Shown one piece after another: positions 23,478 through 31,724 of a stretch of DNA of 64,000 nucleotides. The notes beneath the pieces were generated by a model that saw only the letters and a list, made by a program, of their open reading frames with translations, ran no database searches and was not told where the DNA came from. The DNA is taken from contig NQMI01000176.1 of NCBI GenBank assembly GCA_002270565.1, positions 1 through 64,000 of the forward strand, given 5' to 3'. The position numbers and the translations under genes were made by a program. Source of the DNA: Stenocarpella maydis (lineage: Eukaryota; Ascomycota; Sordariomycetes; Diaporthales; Diaporthaceae). Numbering within the stretch: the first letter of the stretch is position 1; each line of letters opens with the position of its first letter.

Positions 23478-25538
23478 TCACTCCCTGCTGTCCTGGTGCT
23501 CAACCAGGAACTCGGGGGGCACCTCGTTGTCACTGGCCTCCCGGTCCAGTACAGGGACTCCGTTCATCCCGTCCGCTCCGTCATCCTGGTGATGTTCCCG
23601 CTCGGGACTTTCTCTGTGCGGGCTCAACAAGTCCGTAGGCACCTCATTTTCGCTTTCGTCGCTCCTCTCGTCCTCACGGTTGTTGGGTAGATCTAGAAGC
23701 TGCTCCTGAAGATCCTTCAGGTCTGCGCTGCCACCGTTGACAGTATGGAAGGAGTTGTTGGTGCTCGCAGTAATGCCGGAGTTCTCTCTCGCAACATCGC
23801 TCGGGGCCGGGTCGTCGACCACGATGCCCGACTCCTTCAGTATATCCCTGTTGATCTTCTGGGCCTGCTTGAAAGCCTCGAACTCCGCGCCGATGGCTGC
23901 GATGAGGAGATTCCAACCCTTGCCCTCTGCGATGCGTAGTCGTCGTTCTAGGTTCATGACTACAGTGTTGATCTTTTCATACTGCAGCTTCAGAATGGTT
24001 TCCTTCGGCGGGAGCTCGGGTTCCTTTCCCTTCCCGACGTGGACCGACGATGCCATCACTCCGGTCATAAGCTTCCGGAGCTCGGCCTCGAAGTCCAGGA
24101 CCAGGCCGACAACCTCCTCCCAGATCTGACCGCCCTCCTCAAGAGCCTCTCGTTCGGTGTCCACCTGTTCCTTGCGCTTCTTTAGGATATCGATCTCGTA
24201 CTCCCACCACTCACGGGCCATGTCGACCGTGCGCCGCTCAGGGCGAAGATGCATGAATTCAACGCCTACGGGCGTTGACCTCGGCTCCTTTGTGTTTGTG
24301 CTGTCATTTAGTGATTCCACATCCAAAGGCTTCACCGGCGGCCGCGAGAGGAAGTTAGTTGTCGTGTCCTCGACTTCCTTCAGCGCATTCTTATAACCGC
24401 TCAACCCGGCCTCCCGACGGTTCTTCACACCGTCCATCCTACGCTCCAAGTGACGCCTTCTTGTCCTCAACTCGGTGAGTCTTTTCTGCAGTTCCTCAAT
24501 CTCGGAGCACACGCCGCGGTGTTCACTCCCGAGCTCCTCGAGCTCCCTGGCAAGCGGCTCCGCCTCGTCTGTCTCCAGGGCGGTCAGCTCCTCTGCGATA
24601 GCGTCATGTTTTGTAGACAGCTTGCGCAATTTTGCAAGGGCCTGTTTGCGCGTAGACAGTGCGCTCAGGATGCATGCGTCTTCTTCCACTTTCAAATCCG
24701 CCAACTGTGCCATGCTCCCAGCAATGCCCTTCCTTGCATCGCTGATCCCGGCCCTCTTTCTTTGGGGCTGGCGCACAGGGATGATCTCTCCGCCCGGTCC
24801 TGACCTGATGACAGGCTCGATTACTGAGCGTTGAAGCTGCCGCGACGAGGACACGCTCGCACCCGTGGGAGTTGCGCTACCGCTGCTGTGGTAATCGTCA
24901 TCACCATCCGATCGTACGCATGTGAGGACGTCCTCCTGGATCTGCAGGAAGTGCTGTACGTCCCGCACGATGGCACGCTCACGCCGCTGTAGGCTCCGCC
25001 AGACGGAGTTGCGGTCGTAGGCAATCGGGGCCTCTTCAGGACGGCGGGAAGGATCGACGGCTGTCCGATCCCACATGACGCTCCTGATGGCCTTGCGCGC
25101 GGTGCCAGGGAGCCAGGAAGCGGCGCCGGCCTGCGCCTCCTCCTCCTCGCCATCGTCATAGTGTTCCTCGTCATCCCGGTATAAAACCCTCGACATGGCG
25201 ATAGGAGGGGGTGGGCCAGCAAACATAAACCTGCCGGTACCCCTCTCCTTTCGAATCTTGGCGTCGGTCGAGCCGCCGGAGGAGGAATTGGAGGGCCGGC
25301 GGTTCAAGACCCCTGTAGGTTTGCGGTTCGACGCCATGGTAGATGGGGTGGCCCCATCAAAGGCACGAGGCTGGAGATCATCTCGTTCTGCTTGCGGGGA
25401 CAAGTCATCTAGATCGTATTCGCTGTGCTGGTTTCGCAGGGCCGTATATCGAGACGTACTGTTATGAAAGGGCAAGACGGAGGAACTGTCGGGGCGAGAG
25501 AGGGAGAGGCGTGGCAGGAAGGGAGACTTGGATGCCAT
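23478..25538 (-). CDS. ATG28: Atg28-like autophagy-related coiled-coil protein
   Basis: Single-exon protein of 686 residues. The N-terminus is disordered and Ser-rich, with GRFMFAGPPPPIAMSRVLYR. A block SVWRSLQRRERAIVRDVQHF then leads into GEIIPVRQPQRKRAGISDAR. The middle (roughly residues 280-400) is a long coiled coil, with LRKLSTKHDAIAEELTALET and ELQKRLTELRTRRRHLERRM, followed by the conserved NRREAGLSGYKNALKEVE and RPPVKPLDVESL. The C-terminus is acidic and disordered. This order fits the Atg28 family of filamentous fungi as I know it; in Pichia, Atg28 acts in pexophagy with Atg35 and Atg17. The assignment is from remembered family features, not a search. It is convergent with ATG44, with 360 bases between the stops. 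Confidence 0.65.
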   Translation of the reverse strand: MASKSPFLPRLSLSRPDSSSVLPFHNSTSRYTALRNQHSEYDLDDLSPQAERDDLQPRAFDGATPSTMASNRKPTGVLNRRPSNSSSGGSTDAKIRKERGTGRFMFAGPPPPIAMSRVLYRDDEEHYDDGEEEEAQAGAASWLPGTARKAIRSVMWDRTAVDPSRRPEEAPIAYDRNSVWRSLQRRERAIVRDVQHFLQIQEDVLTCVRSDGDDDYHSSGSATPTGASVSSSRQLQRSVIEPVIRSGPGGEIIPVRQPQRKRAGISDARKGIAGSMAQLADLKVEEDACILSALSTRKQALAKLRKLSTKHDAIAEELTALETDEAEPLARELEELGSEHRGVCSEIEELQKRLTELRTRRRHLERRMDGVKNRREAGLSGYKNALKEVEDTTTNFLSRPPVKPLDVESLNDSTNTKEPRSTPVGVEFMHLRPERRTVDMAREWWEYEIDILKKRKEQVDTEREALEEGGQIWEEVVGLVLDFEAELRKLMTGVMASSVHVGKGKEPELPPKETILKLQYEKINTVVMNLERRLRIAEGKGWNLLIAAIGAEFEAFKQAQKINRDILKESGIVVDDPAPSDVARENSGITASTNNSFHTVNGGSADLKDLQEQLLDLPNNREDERSDESENEVPTDLLSPHRESPEREHHQDDGADGMNGVPVLDREASDNEVPPEFLVEHQDSRE

Positions 25539-26382
25539 GGTCGTATTGCTCTTATTCTCTCAGGGAGGCTGGTTGTCGTCTTACGATCGGCGTGTTGAAT
25601 GTGCTCGTGCGAGCTGTCGACGGCGGCTCGGTCGGCCGAGTCCTACGGGCACATGGATGGCGAAATAGAGCTTCTTTGATGACGTGAAGGAGAGGCAGGG
25701 ACAGAGACAACAGAGAGAACCACGGGTTACGTGGAAGAACTATGAGAGAGATGTAACTGTTGTCCAGTGGAGGAAGTGAGTAGGAGAGGCGGGTTGCGTT
25801 GGAGAAGCTGCCACCCACTCGAAAAATGTGGTCACAAGCTCGAGGCAGCTGGCATGTGCTAGCAGCTGGGTGAGGTGACGTGCAACCCACCCCGGTCCTA
25901 GTCTAATAAATGACCCGCTTATATTAGAGCTTGGTTAGGGCCACTGACGGGATCACGCACCACTACCGCTAGCCGCGCTCCGGAACTCACCACCAAATAC
26001 CAACATTAACACAACCCCGAACGGCACCCCACACATATACACGGCATGTGAAGCACAATATCACGGAAAATTATGTTCCACAGAAAAAAATTAGTAGTTA
26101 CTAAACCCCGCCAAGTCAGTGCCAATGTACTTAGGTGGCGAGTTTCCTGTCGCATCGAGCGTACTTCTCACCTTACTTTATTTCCATGGAGACAGCCTGG
26201 ACTCCAACGGACGACCTTTATGTCGCGTATGTTTTTGGTTAGACGCCGTGGCAATTGAGCAAGGCAACATCGAAATCAGGGGCGACAAGGTTGTTAATGT
26301 GGTTGGTGCTTGAGGCGTGGTAGTTGAGATGGCGCGCAGGTGAATAGCGGAATTAGCAGTAGCTTCAAGCTTTGAGGGCCTT
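25539..26382. other. intergenic, upstream of the Atg28-like gene
   Basis: The stretch should contain the Atg28-like promoter on the minus strand. No gene is supported here; composition becomes less coding-like toward 26400. Confidence 0.4.
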
Positions 26383-26809
26383 TCAAATATGGCTAATTCG
26401 CAGATGAGGGAACTTTATGAATGGTTTATTAGAGACAGTAGCTAACGAAACCCCTTGTGACCGCAAGGAACGATCTTTTAGAATAACTAACTTGTCACGG
26501 GCAAGATAGGATGTTGTAAGCGGCCCGCTCGTGAGGAACTTCCATCCGTATTTGCTCATTGGGTGCAATGTCCCTGACGAGTTGAAGATGCTGTCCACGG
26601 CAATACTCAGACCGCCAAATACAGGGCCCCCATGAAATGATACTTCACTGCTCACGAGGGTGGGCTCTGTGGAGAGGATGCGCACTCTGTCTCCTCCAGT
26701 TTCGGGTGTGATAACTCCATCTCTGTACGAAAACGGATAGGCGACAACTGCATGTTGAAGAACACAGTTGACTCTCGTCGAGACGCCGTGGCATGACCTC
26801 ATTGTATTG

Positions 26810-27452
26810 CAGTCAGCGTACGCCCACCCAAAAATACAAGTTAAGCGTGCAGCCCCATACAAAATTAGGTACTTTTCACAAAATCCCTGCCTAAAATCCC
26901 TACCTAGAACCCCTACTATAGCTCTCTAATATCCCTACTCTGCCCCTCCTTTTAGAGAGCCCCTCCCTCCATCCCTCCCTCCATCCCTCCCTCCATCCCT
27001 CCCTCTATTTCTCCCTTAAGTCTATTCCTCTATCCCTCCTACTGGCCTATCCCTCTATCCCTCTAAAAAGCCCCTTCCTCTAAAGGGCCTCTTTTTTTTA
27101 AAAGGCCTTTCTTTTTGGAAAGCTTTTTTTTTTCTTAAAAAAAAAAGGCCCTTTAGAGAGAGGGCCCTCTAGAGAGATGGGCTCTCTAAAGGGACGAGCT
27201 CTTAGATGAAGGGACGGGCTCTTAGATAGAGGGACGGCCTTTTAGAGGGAGAGTCTCTCGGATAGAGAGAAAAAAAAAGGAGGGATAGAGTAGGAATATT
27301 AGAGAGCTGTAGTAGGGGTTTAAGCAGGGATTTTATAAAAGGTACAAGATTTTATATGGGCTGTATGCTTATTTTTTTTTATTTTTTTAGATGGGCACAC
27401 GCAAATAACTAGGTGGGGATACGGAAAAAGCTGGGTGGGCGTATGTTGACTA
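26810..27452. mobile_element. 643-bp non-autonomous DNA transposon with long terminal inverted repeats (Mutator-like by duplication size)
   Basis: The ends are imperfect inverted repeats: left CAGTCAGCGTACGCCCACCC, right (reverse complement) TAGTCAACATACGCCCACCC. Similarity resumes for about 100 bp around CTACTATAGCTCTCTAATAT on the left, paired with the copy at 27270-27350. A 9-bp direct repeat, ATTGTATTG, flanks it exactly (26801-26809 and 27453-27461). Nine-base duplications with long inverted repeats fit Mutator-like elements. There is no coding capacity. The centre is polypurine/polypyrimidine and can fold back on itself. Several differences between the arms are C/T or G/A, as RIP would give. 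Confidence 0.85.
26960..27006 (+). repeat. CCCTCCAT microsatellite in the inverted-repeat element
   Basis: Tandem CCCTCCCTCCAT units (period 12) lie in the left arm of the 643-bp element. Confidence 0.8.
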
Positions 27453-27791
27453 ATTGTATTGTACGTTGCATTATTGCCATCAGCTATATGTCTCGGCATA
27501 GAATACTATTAAATTGAAGTCAGCATGCGGTTGGTAGCCCATGATATTTGTTCCGGTTTTGAAAACAGTTTCGCTGTTCCCGTTCCCGTACCAGTTGGCG
27601 ACGAAACTTGTGTTGCGAACTGTATTGCACTGGAAATCAATCCCGGCTGCCACAAGGGTCCCAGAAGAAGTTCCAGCACAGCCAAAAATGGCTCCAGTTA
27701 TAAATTCCCAAGATGCGGGTGTCCATCCGGTGATATGGGCCTCGTAGCTCCTCTCTAAGTTAAAACCAATATATCGCTTCATTTGCTGCAT

Positions 27792-28346
27792 GTTAGTGAA
27801 CCTTAAGCATCTGTGCTGCAGAGCATAACCAAAACTAGGACACTGTACCTCTGCAGGGCAAGGAACAAACTGTACTTGGAGCTGTCTAATTATTTAAATC
27901 TTTGACTGTAATCTCCGCGGAGTCGCTCCCTGCAGGCCACCAGGGCCCCCGGCGTACTTCATGAAGGATATCACCATAACGCAGGTCGAGAATATTCGGG
28001 ATTCAATGGGGGCTCTGCATACCTGTGTGATGTCGGCCCCAAATGGATGTGACCGTCTCTATGGCGGTTACCCAATAACTCCAGTGGCTGGGAATTCGGC
28101 CAGTCTCAATCTGGGACGGACGCCTACATATGTATCAAAACCAGTGCAGGTCGCTGGCAACACGGCAGGTTTTATACCTACCTGGATATTTTGTACCCAA
28201 GCAAGATGCTTCACAATTCATGTCCGGGTGAAAGAAGGAGCAGTACTCAGGTAATGGTCGTTTCTCATCAGCGTATGGATCTATGAAGTCACATTTTATG
28301 GATTCAAGCATTTAAGGTTTTGAAACAGCGCGATCTGGGAATAGTT
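27792..28346. other. possible upstream remains of the membrane-protein pseudogene
   Basis: On the minus strand a fragment near 28170-28080 reads PATCTGFDTYVGV before a stop, which could be an upstream exon of the pseudogene at 26383-27791. On the plus strand a 97-codon ORF (27961-28254) has no family likeness. Neither is firm. Confidence 0.3.
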
Positions 28347-28348
28347 TA

Positions 28349-29177
28349 ACGTCCCTAGCCAACTTTCGGCCCCCCACTTCTCATACCAAACACCCCCTTT
28401 TTAACCACCTATTATTAATTCTACAAAAATATTAAAAATCCCTAGTTTTTGAATTTTTATATATAAAAGAATAATATTTATATACACTATACTTCACTAA
28501 TCTATTACTCAATACATATTTTAAAAATAATTTCTAAATATATTCGTGTTAAATTATTAAAGATTACTAAGATCATATAAAGAGTTTTTAACAATAGTAT
28601 TGTTAAAAGTTTTAAATTATATATAGAAGTTATAACATATTAATATAATAGAATAAATAGAATAAATAATAAATATTAATAATTTAAAACTTTTATTCAT
28701 TATATAATATTTTATAAATAGAAAACTTAACTTCTATATTTTTTTTAAGAAAGGTTTCCATAAGAAAACCTAATGTTACATTGTTTTTAATAAAATAATA
28801 CGTTTATAATAAAAAGATCTAAAATATTTAATAATATATAGATTAAATCATATTTTGTTAAAAGAAATTCTAGTTAAATTCTATAATATAATATTAAGGA
28901 AAATAAGTTATAGCTAATATGTTATTGCTTCTATATACTTCATTAAGAATTCTTAAGAATCTAAACATATAAAATTTCAAAGTTATTTTAAGAATAATAA
29001 TATTATATATTTATTTTTAAAAATTATTCTCTTATAATTCCTTTAAAATTCTATTCTTTAAGTCTCTCGTTAGGGCTTTAGGAGTTTATTTGAATTTAAT
29101 ATTACTGTTTGAAATGTGTGAGTTTGTGTGGGAAAGGGGGGCCGAATCAGGGGGGGCCGAAAGTGGGCCAGGGACGT
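28349..29177. mobile_element. 829-bp AT-rich DNA transposon relic with TA target duplications (Tc1/mariner/Fot1-like)
   Basis: The ends are inverted repeats: left ACGTCCCTAGCCAACTTTCG, right (reverse complement) ACGTCCCTGGCCCACTTTCG, each followed by a run of C. TA dinucleotides flank both ends (28347-28348 and 29178-29179). The interior, about 28400-29110, is extremely AT-rich with no ORF, as expected of a RIP-degraded element. Inside the right end GGGGCCGAA is repeated, a subterminal motif. TA duplication plus such inverted repeats fits the Tc1/mariner superfamily, which in fungi includes Fot1/Pogo types. Too little is left to assign a family. Confidence 0.75.
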
Positions 29178-29439
29178 TAGTTAGCATTCCCTGATGCTTG
29201 GGGCCAAGTGTACCAACTGCCGGCATCTTCGTATCCATCTATACATGCAGAATCAGAGGGTTCTGTAAACCGAAATCATGTACCAGCACATACAGAGCAC
29301 GCTTGAGCACAAAATCCCCACGGGTTTAATTGCCAACCAGCTTCGTCACTTTGCTTAAGTCTCCACTATCCTTTGTTTTTCTCGCCTTCATATAACCGCT
29401 TTTCTGTTCTCACTGCTTGGTACGCATGGCGACATGAGC

Positions 29440-30339
29440 TTACATCATGAGATTCTGCCCTCCATCAATCCTAATATCTTCTCCGGTTATGTATGTGCTA
29501 GACCTGCTGGCAAGCATGACAACCGCCCCCATCAGCTCTTCAGGTTCACCCATGCGGCCCATCGGATGCTTGTGGAACCACTGGGTCTTGTGCCAATCCA
29601 ACATCGAGCCCTCGTTGAGAATGGTATTCATGTAACCAGGAGAGATTGTGTTCACCCTTAACCCGTGGATTCCCCATTCCGCAGCCAGAGAGTCTTTCAA
29701 AGCCAAGACCCCAGCCTTGGAGACATTGTAGCTGACCTGCGGCTGTGGGTAATTGGGCCGATGACCAGAGATCGAGGCGGTCATTATGATACTCCCTCGC
29801 TTCTTCTGCTCTATCATCACTTTTGCAGCCGCCTGGGCGCAAAGGAAAGACCCGGTTAGGTTGATGTCCACAATCAGCCGAAACTGGTCAGGCGTCATGT
29901 CTATAGCATGGACGGTGCTGACGACGCCAGCGAAGCACACCAGCACGTCCACCGACCCGAGCTTCTTGGCCGTTTCCTGGACCGCCTCGTTGACCCTGGT
30001 CGCGTCCGTGACGTCAACCTTCATGAACTTGACCTTGGCTTCAGGGAAGCTCTCCTTCAGCAGGTTGACCTTGGTCGCCCCCTCCACCTCGTCGAGGTCG
30101 AATATCACGAGCCCGCTGGCCCCATGCTCGAGGAGAGCGCGACACGCGGTGAAGCCGAGATCGCCTGTGCCTCCCGTCACAATGGCGTTGTCGGCGACTG
30201 AGAATCTCTCGAGAGCCCTGGCTCGCGCATCCTTCTGTGAAAGGGGCAGGGGCGGGCCCGACAGAGTACCTGGTTCACCATCACCGAGCTTGATAGAGGG
30301 GATTACCCTCGAGGTCAGCTGCGAGCGTTCGGTGGTCAT
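29440..30339 (-). CDS. short-chain dehydrogenase/reductase, polyol dehydrogenase-like
   Basis: Single-exon, cytosolic, 299 residues. A Rossmann NAD(P)-binding glycine motif TGGTGDLG lies at residues 55-62, after a non-conserved 45-residue N-terminal extension. The structural Asn is N160. The catalytic set is S189, Y204 and K208 (YNVSK), and the C-terminus has the YITGEDIRIDGGQ typical of classical SDRs. Overall it resembles fungal D-arabinitol dehydrogenase, sorbose reductase and mannitol dehydrogenase-like SDRs, which interconvert polyols and ketoses. The motif after strand 4, normally NNAG, here reads CFAG at 135-138. DLDE at 81-84 after strand 2 suggests NAD(H) preference. The exact substrate is unknown. 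Confidence 0.9.
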   Translation of the reverse strand: MTTERSQLTSRVIPSIKLGDGEPGTLSGPPLPLSQKDARARALERFSVADNAIVTGGTGDLGFTACRALLEHGASGLVIFDLDEVEGATKVNLLKESFPEAKVKFMKVDVTDATRVNEAVQETAKKLGSVDVLVCFAGVVSTVHAIDMTPDQFRLIVDINLTGSFLCAQAAAKVMIEQKKRGSIIMTASISGHRPNYPQPQVSYNVSKAGVLALKDSLAAEWGIHGLRVNTISPGYMNTILNEGSMLDWHKTQWFHKHPMGRMGEPEELMGAVVMLASRSSTYITGEDIRIDGGQNLMM

Positions 30340-30671
30340 TCTGTCGTAGAAGTGTAGCCGTCAAATATTCCCAGGAGAGGGTGGTCGGGGCGACAAGTAT
30401 CTGGCACCGTCTGGGGGGTGAAGGAACAACGTTGGTAGGTAGTTAGTTGAAACGACCGTGTTGTTGAAGGTAAAGATAAGAGTTCCCGCAGGTCCACGGT
30501 ACAGTTGCCCAATAAGATATACTTGCCCTAGAAAGCTTACAGAACGAGGAATAGATCGGCGAGGGTGACCGTGTCCGAAGCTCCGGAACTCGGTTGTTGG
30601 GGCGCGGGGAAGCACAGCTGCAGGACAACGTGATCGACTTCAAAGTTGCCACCATAATAAGATGCGTACCG

Positions 30672-31724
30672 TTATGTCGTCGGGACTAAAATACAAACGA
30701 AATGGGTATGTTTGGGGTGAAAAAGAGATAGCATCATGCTTCGAGAAGCATAGTCCAACGCCAACGACGAAGGGAGGACGAGGAGCAGGAGATTGTTGAG
30801 GGAGAGCGCACTCGATTTGCGTTTCTCGTGCTCACCCTTCACATAGAAATCAACGCAACTCTCATAGGTCTGGGAGTTACTATTCGACCACCAGTACCAC
30901 TGCAGGGCACACTTTCCACCGCATCTATGTACGGGTCCGAGGCTGTCCGGAATCGTTATGTTGAAGTCCACTAGGAAGCGTGTGTAAGTGGGTTCTACTA
31001 GGGCTTGAAGTTTAGCGAGATCACGATAGTATTTCTGGACGGACTGCCCATCATCTCCTCCACAAGGAACGTTGTCTGGCCATACACCCCACTCCTTGAC
31101 CGGGCTACCGATGACTTTATTTTCTGCAAGATCGATAACAGAAATATTCTGTGCACCTCGTTAGTTTGGTAAGTGCGATGGGGCCTTAGGCACCGTAGGA
31201 TCCCGGGTGGGGTCCAAGAAAGTGCAAGCCTTACCGCCCAGCCAGGTTTATGAGCTGCTACAAGGTCGATGTGGAATGTCACCACATCACCAGCTGCGTA
31301 CACTTGGACGTTGCCGGTATTGTCTTCGTACTAATATCCGCGGCAGAGATACAAGTTGCATTTGTAATCCGCGTCCGCTACCTTGATGGAATTTTCGATA
31401 GGGCCGGCTGGGTCTGAATACCTAAAGGATTCAGTACGGTGCTAATATTATAACTGATGAATTGGTGGGGAAATTGGAAATTCCTCAAGTATTTCCAACG
31501 AATGTGCTGATCATCATCGAGTTTCTTTGCGACAGCCTCGCCACACAGTGCCAGCGTAGCGTTACCGGGCTAGTAATCGAGCCGACTTAGATCTGAATAC
31601 CTAGAAAACTAAGCACTATTGTTGGTTTCTTGAGACATACATCACGAAGGACGGGCTTCTGTAGGACGCCATGCGCCGAGATGCAAGGGAGCAGGAGGAG
31701 GAGGGCAACTGCGGCTTTAAGCAT
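30672..31724 (-). pseudogene. LPMO-like secreted copper enzyme gene with a premature TAG
   Basis: The minus strand starts at 31724 with a signal peptide (MLKAAVALLLLLPCISA) followed directly by HGVLQKPV, so the mature protein would begin with the His of a copper histidine brace. Intron 1 is 31640-31570. Later exons read PGNATLALCGEAVAKKLDDD, ADADYKCNLYLCRGY, VYAAGDVVTFHIDLVAAHKP, NISVIDLAEN and CGGKCALQWYWWSNSNSQTY, then ESCVDFYV. This order fits fungal LPMO/chitin-binding-type proteins, which oxidatively cut polysaccharides. An in-frame TAG at 31333-31331, after the CRGY segment, cuts the protein before its core; Gln is expected there. The C-terminus is hydrophobic and may have been a GPI signal. 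Exons around 31500 are approximate. If the TAG were spliced out, the gene could be functional, but that would delete conserved Cys. Confidence 0.65.

Larger units (their letters stand above)
26383..27791 (-). pseudogene. decayed fungal membrane-protein gene split by an inverted-repeat element
   Basis: Two minus-strand fragments belong together. The upstream one (27791-27480) includes GTLVAAGIDFQCNTVRNTSF and ends FYAETYS. The downstream one (to 26383) includes NTMRSCHGVSTRVNCVLQHA followed by VVAYPFSYRDG. Cys spacing followed by a 'YP' segment recalls a family of large fungal transmembrane proteins of unknown function. Two lesions separate the parts: an extra base just after the AGC codon at about 27482, which shifts the frame, and a 643-bp insertion (26810-27452) with target duplications. 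No start or full N-terminus is seen; the gene may once have extended to about 28250 or beyond. Confidence 0.6.
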
